A stretch of 64,000 nucleotides of DNA from Pseudogymnoascus destructans (GCF_001641265.1 NW_020167530.1:930001-994000), one strand, 5' to 3'; counted from the stretch's first letter, positions 44,459 through 56,366 are shown. Notes: generated from the letters alone by a model not told the origin. Translations and numbers: made by a program.

Positions 44459-45034
44459 ATGGTCTCGTCAACTCCGACATCAGAGGATAGCGAAAGCCAA
44501 CTCATGTCAGATGTGGGGTGCCCTAACTGGCATACTGAGGATTGCTCTACTCCGGGCAGCCCCGATTCAGATTTCGACGAGTTATTTTCGCAATTCACGC
44601 GCATAGATCAAGATGGGGCCGCATCATGGGGCAGTTACTGGCATGCAGTGGGCTGGCTCGGTTTGGACGATCTCTCAAAACCTGCACCTAGTGAAGTGGA
44701 GATGAAAGATGTTCCGCCGGCTGTCATCGAGCCACGTCAAGAACCAGCTGAAGCGATTCCTCCAGATCTCGACCCTGAGGCAGATCCCCAAGAACCAGCG
44801 GAAGCGACCTCTCAAGGCAGCACCAATTCCGACTTTGAATCACGTCAACGATCAGCTAAAGCGATTGCTCCAGACCTTGTCACTGAGGCACACCCCCAAG
44901 AGCCGGCTGACGCGACAACTGCAGAGCTCACCCCTGAGTCAGCTCCCAAAGAACTAGCTGAAGCGACTTCTCCAGAGCTCGTACATGGGGCAGATCCCAT
45001 TGTCGGTGAGAAACTGCATAACAAAGAGGTATGA
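44459..45034 (+). CDS. Acidic repeat-rich protein of unknown function inside the TIR element
   Basis: ATG at 44459 (ACATGG context) opens MVSSTPTSEDSESQLMSDVG, giving 191 residues. A longer in-frame start at 44345 is possible. The C-terminal half is four imperfect repeats of about 25 residues built on DPQEPAEAT or PQEPADAT plus PDL/PEL and acidic stretches. The N-terminal half contains DFDELFSQFTRID and GSYWHAVGWLGLDDLS. There is no membrane or transposase signature. The final codons overlap a GTATGA, so a further exon is possible. It may be a passenger gene or a decayed transposon gene. Confidence 0.45.
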   Translation: MVSSTPTSEDSESQLMSDVGCPNWHTEDCSTPGSPDSDFDELFSQFTRIDQDGAASWGSYWHAVGWLGLDDLSKPAPSEVEMKDVPPAVIEPRQEPAEAIPPDLDPEADPQEPAEATSQGSTNSDFESRQRSAKAIAPDLVTEAHPQEPADATTAELTPESAPKELAEATSPELVHGADPIVGEKLHNKEV

Positions 45035-45232
45035 TTGACATGCTTCATCGTTATTTCAAGTTTTGTAAGCTGACGGCGCCAGAATCTTAGATAAAGCTGA
45101 ATACACACTTTTAAAATTACTGCGAACGCACTTTGCTTCCACCTATGATTAAGCAAACAGAGTTGTAGAAGGGGGTGCATATTCATATTAAATATTAATT
45201 TACACTAAAGGGTATATTGATTCGACAGATGT

Positions 45233-46187
45233 TTGGAAATTGCCTACCTATGTCGGTTACATTCATGCTTGCTTCCGGTCACTCTCCTACACCCCCGTTT
45301 GTCCTGCGGCGGCAGGACAGTACAACAACCACGCCCACCTCATCAACATCACCCTCCCCATCAACGTCGCCTACTACATCAAGCAACCCAGCTAGCGAGT
45401 CTAATAGGGACAAGGCACTTAAGATCCTCAAAGGCCTCCGGGGCCGGTAACCAGCAGCAGATGCACGCCTCGAGGTCATCGATGCATTCCTACTCGAGAT
45501 CAAGAGGGCCGCCGACATAGCCAATGCTGACTCCAAGGACCCTAATCCACCCCCTAATACTAATGCCAAAACCATCAACGTGCCCCCAAGGAACTACAAT
45601 CCCTCAACTCCACAAAAGCCGAGACCCACGTCCAGCGCGTCCAAGCCGCACAGAACCAAGACCCAACAGCCGTCCAATTCACCAACGCCGAGCTCGACAT
45701 CGAAGTGCAAGAGCGTGGGAAACTAGGGGAATTCATGCATGATACTTTTAGGCGGAGGAAGGGAAAAGACAACCTGGTTGTCATCATGGGTCTAGCTCCG
45801 TGGACTAATTTTGCAGCAGCGGACCAGGCGGGGTGGACTGAGGGCACGCTTAGTGCAGCGCAGAGGAGGAGGTTGTGGAAGGAGCATGAGACGCCTGGTC
45901 ATATCATTGTAGTTAAGTGGGAGAATAACGTCGTAAGCCCCCTCCCCCTCCCCCTCCCCTCCCCTATCCTATAGGCAGCATGTGCTAACAGTAGGTAGAT
46001 GACTGTATACGACCCCTCCTGGTCAGTTAACAGCCGGACGTATTACAGAGGTGGAAAGGTCCTGCGCCTTCATGAGATCAGTGGATGGTCTCTTGTAGTT
46101 GCACTGCCGAGGGCAATTAACAAGGAGGGGACGAATGTGCGCCTTATCCAGGGAGGGGGTGATGGCAATCAGTATGGGCAGTGCTGA
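45233..46187 (+). pseudogene. Disrupted gene of unknown family
   Basis: A frame running MLASGHSPTPPFVLRRQDST, then a Ser/Thr-rich stretch and DKALKILKGLRGR, meets TAA at 45448. It continues in the same frame with ARLEVIDAFLLEIKRAADIA, then shifts frame near a CCCCCAA run at about 45588 into KELQSLNSTKAETHVQRVQA and LGEFMHDTFRRRKGKDNLVV. A clean intron (45933-45998) joins KWENNV to MTVYDPSWSVNSRTYYRGG, and the frame ends GDGNQYGQC at 46187. The preserved intron and frame in the 3' half suggest a recent lesion. An unrecognised intron could also explain it. Confidence 0.5.
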
Positions 46188-46374
46188 AGAATGTCATATC
46201 GTTGGCTTGTAGTTATTGCAGCGATTGAGCCAGCTGCAGCTAAGCCTGTTCGTCGCACGTCCTGGGTAAAGGTCGTAGCGTGAGCTAGATGTATGACGTT
46301 GGGCTAATATAGTGCTATTAGTAGGAGGAAGCCGTTTGCAACACCCTACCTAGTTAATATCCCAATCTAACTGT

Positions 46375-49300
46375 CTAAACCTCCAACCTATACGTCGCAA
46401 CCTCAAACGGCCTCAAACAAATCCTCACCCCCCCCTCCCCCCCCTCCACCTCCTCCCCCTCGTCCTCAAGCACATTCGTCTTCCACGCCTTCTTAACCTT
46501 AAACCCCGTCTCAATAACCCCCCTACTCGTCCCCCCCAAACTATCAAAGATCCTCACCACCACACTCCTCCCCTTCCGCTTCGGCAGCTCCCCCCGACTA
46601 ACATCCTCATCATCCTCCCCCCTCTTCACCGTATCAAGCACCAGACTCACATCCCCGGTGACCCTGATATCAAGCACATTCAGCGCCTCAACCGCCGTCG
46701 CCGGCGCGCGAAGCACGCGCATGGGGTTGTTAAACGCGTATCCCGCCCTCACAGTCTCACTCCCCAGCTCCCCCTGATGCGGGAGCAACGCCCATTTAAT
46801 ATGATGCCTCCCCATATCCGCATGCGCGTCGGGCGCCTTGGGGGCTCTCAGCAAACTAAGTCTCATCACGTTCCCGCACGTCGCGAACCCGTATTTCGAC
46901 TCGTTCAGCACCGACACGCCGTAGCCGTGCTCGCTCAGATCAGCCCACTTGTGGCAGCAGACCTCGAACTTGGCCATGTCCCAGGTGGTGTTGTAGTGCG
47001 TGGGGCGGCGCACGATGCCGAATGCCGTTTCGTACGAGGCCTCGGTGTTGCGGATGTCGATGGGGAATTCGACTTTGAGGAAGCGCATGGTTTCGTTCCA
47101 CTCGACGTCGGCGGTGATTTCGACGAGGGAGGGCTGGTTGGGGAAGGCGGCGCTGAGGCTGATGGTTGTTAGGATGTAGGAATCCTCGCTGATGCGAGTC
47201 TCGCTCTGCACGCTGACGCGGTAGGGGGTGTTCTCGATGACGCGGGTGCTGGATGCGTGGAGCTCCTTGCGCGAGTCGAGGTGGTAGACTTCGACGTCCC
47301 AGGCCTGCCAGTAGAGCGGCTTGTCGTCGAAGATGACGAGCTGGTTGGCCCGGCTGCCTTTGGGGACGACTTCGCGTCCGGCTCGGTGGTCGTAGAGAGA
47401 CGTGATGTTCCCGCCTTCGACCTGGACTCTGAGCTGGTCGTTTTCGAGGACGAAGACGTCCTCGATCACTTCGCGGACTGTCACAGCTGGCTTTTCGGCG
47501 ATCTTGAATGGCTTGACGGTGATGGCAGTTCCGCTTCCACAGGCTATGCCGGCCGCGGTCGCTGAGATGCTCACAATCTCTTTACGATACCATGGAAGGG
47601 TATTCACAGCAACAAGTCCACCACTAACCCCAGTGACTACAGGGTCCTCAAGACCAAGTGCCTTGTGGGCTTCTTTTAACAGTCTGTGCCCAGTCGTGAA
47701 TGCCTTGTCGTAAAGCTGCGAGTTCAATTAGAATGTTACAAGTAGTAGGGGAGGTGGACCTTACTTCATCCGAGTCGTCGTAGCACATCTCTATCGAACT
47801 GCCCGGTAGACAATCATGGAACTGGCACAGTAACGTAGCCTCCCATATATCATCTATATCCTCCTTGGGATACTTGTATTTCGAATTCTTAAGTGACGCA
47901 GCAGTAGCCAAAAGCTCAATATCGCGAAGCAGAAACTCAACCTTCCGATTATTGCGCTTGTTGTTCGCCTGGGTGGTGTATGTCCCACGGTGAAGCTCAA
48001 AGTACAGCTCACCATACCAAGTGACGAGATCCAAGCCCTTCCCAATTCGGTCTTCGAGTCGGTCATAGAAGTCCTCTACGGACTGTCCCATGTGAACTCT
48101 AGGTAATGCGCCTATTTTATCACTCAACCCTCTGCAACGTCTGAGCTTCTCCAAATGCTCCCACGTAGGACCACCACCACCGTCACCCTTCCCAAAGACC
48201 AAAAGCGAGGTCGCATCCTGATCCATCGACTTATGTTGGGTTACGCTCTTACGAAGGTCGCCAAAGTTAGCTTCCGCAGTATATGTCTCGGACGGACACA
48301 TGTGGCAGATGACCTGGCTTCCATCAAGGGACACCCAATTGAATGTGGTGTGCGGGAATTTGTTGATATTGTTCCAGCTCAGCTTCTGGGTGAAGAAACG
48401 CTTCATGCCTGACTGCCTGCACAGTTGCGGGAGTTGCGCAGAGTAGCCAAAGGTGTCTGGAAGCCAGAACGTCTTGCATCGCTTCCCAAAGTTGCTCTCA
48501 AAAAAGCGTTGGCCGTATAGGAACTGTCGAGCAAGCGATTCTCCACTTGGCATATTTGTGTCGTGTTCCACCCAGCTACCTCCAACAGTCTGGAAGTTAC
48601 CCTTCTTAATATGCGCCTTGACTCTATCAAAAAGGGATGGATAGAACTCCTTCAGCCATTTGAATTGCTGTGCTTGAGAGACCGTAAAGCGATGCTCTGG
48701 ATAATAATCAAGGAGGTTGCATTGACTTGTCCAACTTCTAGCGACCTTTCTTTTGGTCTCAGCCCATGGCCAGAGCCAGCATGTATCGATGTGGCAGTTA
48801 CCAATTCCATATACAAGGGGTTCAGTTCCAGTTTCGTAGACCTTTTCAGAATCTACGTTCTCGCCCAAGTATTCCTGGGCAATCTTCCTACCTTTTATAA
48901 TCGAGTCCTGGTTGCCAGCCTCGAAAGTATCTATTATCGACGTTGCGACTTGAAGGGCTTTGTGCTGCTCCCAGGAGTTTTCTGGGAACTCCTTCGCAGC
49001 ATCACCAATAACCCAGAAGTCCAGGCGTAAAGCCCTCGCCTGAACGTTAACAGCGACAATATCTGCCTTGCCCAATCTGAAATACCTGTTTGGATCAGGT
49101 GGTTGGATGGAGTCTCCTCCAGGAGCGTTGCCGAACATGCCGTTACAAGCCATCTCCACATATACGATGTGCTCTCTTTCATCTCTGAAGGAATCAGGAA
49201 TAACCCATTCTACTCTTTCGCCTCCGCCTGTTAGGCCCTGCAACGGGTGGCCATCCTCAGACCACACGAGCGCCTCATTATTACCATCCCAGTGTAACTC

Positions 49301-49890
49301 AAGAAGCTCCTTTTTCAGTAGCTCCTTGGGAATGGTGAGGGCCACTCTAAACCAGTGGGTCGACCATGACGAGCCAAAAGACTCGCCGACTTTAGTGGGC
49401 TTAAAGTCGTGTGAAACGGCATCTTTGAAGGGCGGCCGAGCAAGGTCTGGCACGTTGTAGACTGATAGTTTGATATGGGGTTCTCCAGACACCACAGCCT
49501 CGTTCAGCATACTATCAAATACATAATCAGTAGCAGTTCTAGTATTATAATCACGGGCATTGAAGAAACTCACGATCGTAGGTTTTGGCTCTCATATTGG
49601 CCGCCCGCCGTAAAGGAATCAATGCGCTCCTTATAAATCCGCGAGATCCGCTGTCCGATCGGTTTCGCGGACAATTGAGGATACTGGCCGCCTGCCTTCG
49701 GAGCAGGTTGTCCGCCCATGATTATGTCTTTCAGTGCAGAAGTGGTTGTCTCGAGGAGGTTCTCTGGCAAGTTCGTGCTGTGGAGTGAGGATTCGCTGGT
49801 TAGCCACCGAGCTACAGCAGGGATGATGTGCGGGGCAGAGACCAAGTGGGAAGGCGATGGGGAATAATCTGGGGTAGAGTCGTCGCTCAT
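46375..49890 (-). CDS. AMS1: Class II alpha-mannosidase (GH38, Ams1 type)
   Basis: Three exons, 49890-49574, 49511-47765 and 47715-46375, are separated by introns of 62 and 49 bp and join in frame to 1134 residues, close to yeast Ams1 (1083). The GH38 catalytic domain begins with GNCHIDTCWLWPWAETKRK (His/Asp metal ligands, about residue 345). The nucleophile Asp lies in WLPDTFGYSAQLPQLCRQSG (about 458). SLDGSQVICHMCPSETY and CLPGSSIEMCYDDSDE follow, then the mid and C-terminal beta domains. The absence of a signal peptide fits the cytosol-to-vacuole route of Ams1, which trims free oligosaccharides in the vacuole. The two splices recreate conserved joins (ESQNLRSMLNEAV and DDSDELYDKAF). The last 170 codons are strongly G-rich. 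Confidence 0.95.
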
Positions 49891-50378
49891 GAAGACATTA
49901 CGGCATTTTTTTTTTTAGATTTAAATAATGACAGAAGAGGACTATGGAATGTGTTTGAGACAGCTGTGAGATAAACCGTTGAGCATCGTGTCTTAGCCCT
50001 CATTGCTTTCCTTGTCAGGTCAGGAACGGTGCTAAGGTTACGACTGTATGATGTGGTGTGTCTCGCTCCTTCCAATCGTCCAATGAAATAACCAGCACAT
50101 GACTTTGATTATTAAGGAAGTTGGTTTTGCAGTTTGTTATTGTCTTATAATGCAGGATATATCTGCCTTGCATTGCCATATCGCATAAGTCAGGTCAGAT
50201 AGGTGTGTTGTTAGGATGTATGTGTCATGTGACTCGTGGATGGTATGCTTCAAGGAAACATGAGACTTCGCTGAAATGATGTCAGCAATCAGCAAGATAA
50301 GGGCAGTAAAGCAATGCGGAGAATTAGTTCTTCCATTCCTGACGTTAGTGTCAGTGATGGGCCCATTAGACAGGGCTA

Positions 50379-50568
50379 TCGCCAAAGCAGTAAGGTATCC
50401 CCAAAGCAGTAAGATATCCCCAAAGCAGTAAGATATCCTCAAAGCAGTAAGATATCCCCAAAGCAGTAAGATATCCTCAAAGCAGTAAGATATCTCCAAA
50501 GCAGTAAGATATCCTCAAAGCAGTAAGATATCTCCAAAGCAGTAAGATATCCTCAAAGCAGTAAGATG
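50379..50568. repeat. 19-bp minisatellite, ten copies
   Basis: Ten direct tandem copies of CCCCAAAGCAGTAAGATAT, with CTCC/CCTC alternation in the first four bases; AAAGCAG recurs every 19 bp from 50384. Copies are nearly identical, so the array is young or being homogenised. Confidence 0.95.
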
Positions 50569-50583
50569 TAAGGCCTACTCTAA

Positions 50584-51135
50584 GAGACTAGACGATTAGC
50601 TGTAATTGCGCTAACATGGGTAAATATTCCCCCAGCTGCCTCATTGGCACAATAGCTGTAATTGGGCGCTGTTGTTAACATGGGTAAATATTCCCCCAGC
50701 TGCCTCATTGGCACACTCATCCAATAAGACCCGTCGGCGTCGGAATGTGCCGCACCATGGCTCAGGTCCACTATCATCCAATGTCCACTATCATCCTATG
50801 TCCACTGTCATCCACCATGTCCACTATATCCACTATATCCACTATGTCCACCATGTCCACTATATCCACTATGTCCACTATATCCACCATCCACTAACTT
50901 CCACTCACTCTCCTGTTGTTGCCGCTGCTGCGCCGCCGATGCACCTCGCCGTGCATACCCCATTATACATTATCCCCATTATACATTATCCCCATTATAC
51001 ATTATCCCCCTTATCCCCCCTTATCCCCCTTTATCGCCCCCCGGCCGCACCTGCTCTACTGTACTCTTCTACTGTACTACCATGATGATGGACCCTTATC
51101 GTCTCAGCGATGTGTCAGCGATGTGTCAGCGATGC
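50584..51135. repeat. Cluster of further tandem repeats
   Basis: Four arrays follow one another. First, two copies of a segment with AACATGGGTAAATATTCCCC and CAGCTGCCTCATTGGCACA (about 50599-50715). Second, TCCACTATG/TCCACTATA 9-mers (about 50780-50900). Third, three ATTATACATTATCCCC units (about 50962-51010). Fourth, three TCAGCGATGTG units (about 51097-51135). Confidence 0.88.
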
Positions 51136-51600
51136 ACCTCAGTCCATCCATGCTCTACCCACCATTGCCCACAATCAAGGTAAGCGGTGGAACATTTGCC
51201 GTTGCTTGAATCACTCGATGATTCGCCCCATCCACCTGCGAAAGCTAGCTTGGTGCAGTGCAATGTTGAGAGACTTTCTCCCACTCTTGTCTGCCCTGGG
51301 CTAGGCTTGACGCGTTTATTTTGGGACATCCCAGTCCGACCCCTTCAACATCCACCTGCCGTTCGATGGGCTGGCTGTACACCCAATTTCCAATAAGCCC
51401 TCACGTAAGAGGATCCCTGCGGGGGCGGGCTGATACTGCACTGGCGTCGTCATCTCCGCCTTCAGCTTTCTGAACCTTTTACTTTCTTTACTGCGCCGCT
51501 GACCATTTTTGTTATTTCTTTCTGCCCTTTGTCGCTCATTCAGTATCCTCGGATACCAGTCACTCTTTACACCGATCGACCTCGCGTTCAATTCTTCAAC

Positions 51601-52415
51601 ATGCAGTACTCATTCGCAAAGGCCTGCCTTTTGGCACTCGCCACCACCACCAGCGTCCTCGCTCAAATCCCCGGCTTCAATGTCCTCACCGCACCAACCA
51701 GCCAGGAGGTCATCCCGGCCGGCTCGACATTCACCATCAGATGGACTCCCAGTAACCCTCCCGCGCCTATCACCCTCTTCCTGATACAGGGCAAGGATGC
51801 TCAGAGTCTCAACATCGCTGACAAAGCCATCGCCAGTAAGTTCCCCTCCCCCAATCCTGCGGCGCAGCTCAACTAACAGGCACTACAGGCTCCATCGACA
51901 GCTCCCTCGGCCACTTCGACTGGGCCGTCCCCGCCTCCGCCCCCTTCGCCGCCTACGGTATCCTGCTCCAGCTCGACTCCAACCATGCTCAATTCCAATA
52001 CTCCAACCCATTCACCATCAGCGGTGGTGCAGGCGGTTCCACTAGCGAGACTGGCGCCAAGGGAGCCATCAGCATTTCCGCCGCCGAGCCCACCGGAGGA
52101 AAGTCAACCACCACCATCAACGTCTCCCAGATCTCCACCGCGCCCACCACCTCCTCCACAAAGGCCGCGTCCACCTCGACCAAGGCGGCGCCATCCACCA
52201 CCTCCGAGAAGGCCAGCTCGACTGCCGAGTCCACCACCAAGGCGGCGAGCACCACTGAGACCCCATCCACCAAGGCGGCGAGCGCCACTGAGGCCCCATC
52301 CACCAAGGCGCCTACCACCCCGCCATCCGCTACCCACACCGGCGCTGCGCCCCGCAGCGCCATTGGCGGCAGCGGCCTCCTCGGCGCTATGGTCATGGTG
52401 TTTGCGCTTTTCTAA
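51601..52415 (+). CDS. GPI-anchored Ser/Thr-rich cell-surface protein with Kre9/Knh1-like N-terminal domain
   Basis: Exons 51601-51835 and 51889-52415 flank a 53-bp intron, giving 253 residues. A clear signal peptide (MQYSFAKACLLALATTTSVLA) is followed by the Ig-like domain of the fungal Ser-Thr-rich GPI family. Its pattern is NVLTAPTSQEVIPAGSTFTIRW...LFLIQGKDAQSLN and, after the splice, SIDSSLGHFDWAVPAS...YGILLQLDSN..QFQYSNPFTI. A Ser/Thr/Ala linker with repeated STKAAS units (about 145-225) and a hydrophobic end (SGLLGAMVMVFALF), typical of a GPI attachment signal, complete it. Such proteins sit in the plasma membrane or wall and support beta-glucan organisation. The linker repeats probably vary in number between strains. 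Confidence 0.93.
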
Positions 52416-54186
52416 GCAATTCGCTGTGGAGATGGGAGAGGGACGATTCTAGAGGGATTGGGATGAAGCGCTTGGCGCGCGGAGAAGAGGGGGAGGAGCG
52501 AAATATTACGGAAAATTTTGTTATGTGCTGGGGAGATTGGGATCTTATCTTGTTATACTGTGTAATGTACGCGTGTACTTCCTTGCTTGCTTTCAGCGAG
52601 GGGTTCGTCCCTGTTTTATCTAATCCTGTGCTCTGCTCTACTCTGTCCTAGCTGTTTTTTTGTGAGATCTCTTCGTCGAGTGGTGCGCGCGTGCGATGGA
52701 ATACTTACAACAGTACTCTTGACTCGTTGCGCAAGTGTCATCCACACATACAGACAACATTTATGCCTTGCGTTGCGTCGTCCGCCCTATTTGCATTGAG
52801 AATATACCCAGAACCCGGACCAGCTGAAACGTATAACACCCCACCCCCCCGCATTCCTCCGTCCCAACTCCTCTCCCTCTAACTATCATCCGGGAAATGG
52901 CTTTCCCGGTCGCTATGATAACTTGTGAACCCTGTGGAGCTGAGATGATGTTGAGGGAGGGATGGTGGATGCTGGTCCAGCTGTCAGACTGGGGACCAGA
53001 CGCGGGGTGTTGGGGATTGGCTTGTCCACTGTGGTTGTACCGGTATTGGGATGGGGCGTAAAGGGGAGGTGGATTAATGCGCGGTTACTTGGCCATATCA
53101 ACGGGTGGTGAGAAGAGGAGAATTGGGGGGTCCAGTCTTGGCTATCGCTGTCGAGGAGAGCATCACTTGCGTTATAACTCCAAGATCAGAGTACCATGAA
53201 GGCACATAGGAGTTAATTTAAAATATACAGCTTCTGAAATAATCAATCCCAAAATCCATCAATTTTATCTCCACTATAGACAACTTTCTAACAACGTGGA
53301 CCTCTTTTTAAGCTCGAAATTAAACTCGTCATCCTGTATCTAATCGCTAAACCCCCGGTTCCAAAAAAAACCCCTCACCTCCTATCCATCATCTATCATT
53401 TTATTTTCCCCCGCCCTCCCAACGTCCCCAAAAAAAGGTCATCTGCATAAAATAAAAAACCGGACACAGACACTGACACTGACACTGACACAATTCCATC
53501 AACTGCTCCACCGCCAAAAGTGATTGTGAGATAGAGTTGCAGAACAAGGCCTGCACACACCACCCATCCACCCATTGGCGCCTCACTATCATGCAGTCAA
53601 TCACTGCAGCACGCAGCAGCCACCACTCACCCAAAACGGCCATCACACTACGGGCACCACGCTCTTGAGAGGTGCCACGCTCCTCCCTGTGCGCGGCGAG
53701 GAGGCAGATACCCGCCTTGTCCCCAGCGAGGGCGCAGGTTGCTCAGCTCCTCGGCTCCTCCTTCTACACTATCTTCTCGTACTATATACCGGAAACTTCC
53801 GCCGAAGTGATATCCCACCCCCAGCATATACGTCACTAACGTCCGCTCCCACGACCGAACCACATGACCCGCGGCAGCCAGCGGGCCCGCCCATCACTCG
53901 GCTTGGACCAGCTAGGTGAGCTGACGCTGAGTGGTTTGGTTGGCTGCACCGTAGAGCCGCAGCAGCGTGGAGCCTCGTCGGGTGCGCGCCTGGGTTGCGT
54001 GGTGAGCGCGGGGACGACAAGCTTTCTTCGTCAGCGCAGCCTGGTTGTCATTTGGATCATCGGTTTATCGGTCTACTTTGTCTTTGTCCCATCATCAAGG
54101 CTAATTTAGTGAGGTGGGGAGATAGATAGATTCTAGTGTTTCCCTATTTCTGGAATCCAGCTCGACGATCCGGACGGGAGCAGAGA
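52416..54186. other. Gene-poor intergenic region
   Basis: No credible gene. It has a CT-rich 3' flank, a GACACT microsatellite at about 53466-53490, and an AT-rich stretch at 53200-53440. Open frames at 53575-54020 lack domains and splice sites. Confidence 0.4.
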
Positions 54187-55773
54187 ATGTCGACTACCAC
54201 AACACCGCACGCGGAGTCATCGGCTACCGCTACGAGAGGCAAGGAGCGCACGTTGGCGGATGCGATGAGGGAGCCGAGCGTGGCGGTGCCGGCGGTGGTG
54301 GTGCTGGATGAGGCGCATGTGGAGGTGCCGAGACGGGTGTTTGTTAGTGCGAATAGGGACTTGTGGCTTTCGACTGTGGATGGGTGAGTGGTGTTTTTTT
54401 ACTTTGCTTGTTTGGTTGTTTTTACTTTGGGTAAATAGGGGGATGGAGGGGTCGGGGGGTTAGGGGTCGATGGGGGAGGAGGGGTTTGGGTGGTGTGGTT
54501 TTTTTGGGGTCGGGTTTTGTTGCAATATTGTTGGGCTTTTAGGGGTCTTGTGGAAATGGTTTAACATTATGTTCTCTCTTAGGCGTCATCAATCGCCGAT
54601 TATACCGGTCAGGTGCGGGCCTGAGGCGGAGACGTTTTACGTACATAAGGATATCCTCACGAAATCGGAGTTCTTCAGGAATGCGCTTGATGGGCGGTTT
54701 AGGGAGGCGGGTGAGCAGGCCGTGGACCTGCCGGAGGAGGGCCCGGCTTTGTTCAGCTTTGTGGTGGCATACCTTTATGAAGGGAAATTTTCACCTATCA
54801 AACCTGCGGCGGATGCATTGGGTGAGTTTCTACGGTCTAGGGGGTTATCAAAGCTAATTAAGGATTCTAGTTGTGGAACTCCCAAAGGGGAAAGGGAGAG
54901 AGGGCGAAGAAGAGAACGAAGGATCAGAAAGTGGTAGCGGCAGCGAAATTGGCAACAGCAGCAGTGACGACTCGTAAGGCCAACCTCCCTACCCCCCCAC
55001 CTCCACCCCTATCACTAACAACCCTCCTTAGAATGCCAAGCGAACGCCGCCTCCAAGCCCGCCACCGCCGCCAACAGCGCAACCTCGACCGCCTCTCAAC
55101 GTGCTTCAACCACAACCAGCGCCCGCCCTGCTGGAACTGCGGCGTGCAATCCAACCGTCCCCCCCCCCTGCGCCGCGCCTACGCGGGATACGTCGCCCCT
55201 CCAGGCGTCTGGGGTGTGCCTCCCCCTCCTCCACCTATGGGCGTCCATCCTCCGCATCCCGGGGCGATAATGAATCGTCGTGGCCCGCCGCGGCCGCATG
55301 ATGGGAACCAGCCACGGCTCTCGAGGGATAGGGGAATCGCGGATCCGGCGCCGGATCCGAGGATGGATGGGGAGGATATGCGGACCTGGCTGATGGCGTA
55401 TGAACTCAGCGTCGACGTGTATATCTGCGCCGAACGGTACTGTCTCGATAATTTCAAAGCATGCATACGGCTTTGCATCATCGATTACCTCGAGACCGCC
55501 GGGATGGATGCTGCGCAGCCGCTTCTGCTGGAGTGTTGCCGGAAGTTGCATGCGGGGCTGAGCAGCAATGATGTGTTGCTGAAAATGGTGTTTGCGCGTG
55601 TGGGCTTCATGTTGGCGAGGTTGTGGAAGAATTATGGGGAGGAGACGCATTTGTTTTGGATGGAGAATGCGGAGGTGGGGGGGATGATTATGAAGGAGAC
55701 GATGGAGAGGAGGGAGATGGATGCGGGGGATGATTTGCCGGCTATGAGTAGAGTGTTTCAGGTGGGGAGGTAG
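54187..55773 (+). CDS. BTB/POZ-domain protein (four exons)
   Basis: Exons are 54187-54383, 54583-54821, 54871-54973 and 55032-55773. The introns (199, 49 and 58 bp) all have GT...AG ends and keep frame to 426 residues. An N-terminal segment (ADAMREPSVAVPAVVVLDEA) precedes the BTB fold: IPVRCGPEAETFYVHKDIL, SEFFRNALDGRFREA and VDLPEEGPALFSFVVAYLYEG, about residues 70-145. An acidic, Ser/Gly-rich stretch, an Arg-rich patch (RRLQARHRRQQRNLDRLSTC), a CWNC motif and Pro/Gly-rich linker follow. The helical C-terminus (AYELSVDVYICAERYCLDNF) looks like the end of the BTB domain or a BACK-like region. It likely works as a dimerisation or ubiquitin-ligase adaptor. Its substrate is unknown. The first intron is unusually long for the window. 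Confidence 0.85.
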
Positions 55774-56366
55774 GTGGTTACGATGCACAGGTGACAGCAG
55801 GAGCCAGAGACTGTTATTGAGTATATGATGAGACGACTGGGATAGACTGACAACGTATAACGACAGATCACGAACGAAGGGTATGGTTTCTAGCGAAAAG
55901 ATGTGATGACAAGTTTTCTTATATTCACGAACTATTGTATTCTTGGTGCATTAGCCTTTTCATTGTAGTTTGTAAGGTAGGATTATTTATTCTCTCATGA
56001 CCAGAAATTATTATTGTATGAGTTTATTATAAGTCTAGTAGGATTAGTATCAATGAGAACAAATTAACTAGCGTTCAAATGCAACAAAAATGCCGTATGT
56101 AACTATGCAACCTAGAAACGTACCAGACATAAATTCATTTAACTATTACCAATATGGGGCTCTCATTCTCAAAGTGAAGTGTAGGAGAGGAAGTTGAATG
56201 ATATATTATCTTGGCAGTGGGAGCTTGAGCTCTCACCGCCTTGCCACTCCGAGCATTTACTAGGGCAGTATCGCGACTGTGGCTGGCTGGACCCCGATTG
56301 ACAACCCCCCTTCCATGAATACAGATTGTCTCTAAGATGATCTGATGCTCCCAATAGCTGATTGCA
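55774..56366. other. Intergenic region upstream of TRS130
   Basis: AT-rich 3' flank of the BTB gene (55900-56100), then the short promoter of TRS130. No gene. Confidence 0.45.

Larger units (their letters stand above)
43095..45149. mobile_element. 2.05-kb TIR element flanked by TA
   Basis: Terminal inverted repeats of 27 bp (43095-43121 and 45123-45149) match at 26 positions and include GGTGGAAGCAAAGTGCGTTC. TA lies at both outer edges (43093-43094, 45150-45151), as in Tc1/mariner-type insertions. A partial second copy of the repeat (GTGGAAGCAAAATGCGTTCG) lies at about 43131-43150. Inside are a broken coding region at 43300-43990 and an intact repeat-rich frame at 44459-45034. Neither resembles a transposase. 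Confidence 0.75.
49891..51600. promoter_or_regulatory. Divergent upstream region of AMS1 and the GPI-protein gene, full of minisatellites
   Basis: About 1.7 kb between two divergently transcribed genes. It contains the repeat arrays listed separately. The final 150 bp before the ATG at 51601 are pyrimidine-rich (CTTTTACTTTC, CTCACTC) as in a strongly expressed gene. Confidence 0.45.

Noticed and set aside
50379..50568. Regular 19-bp repeat array that might suggest a CRISPR-like structure
   Set aside because: Copies are directly abutting with no unique spacers, and the genome is eukaryotic.
55096..55788. 230-codon minus-strand frame overlapping the BTB gene
   Set aside because: Low-complexity shadow; the + strand exons splice cleanly into a BTB protein.
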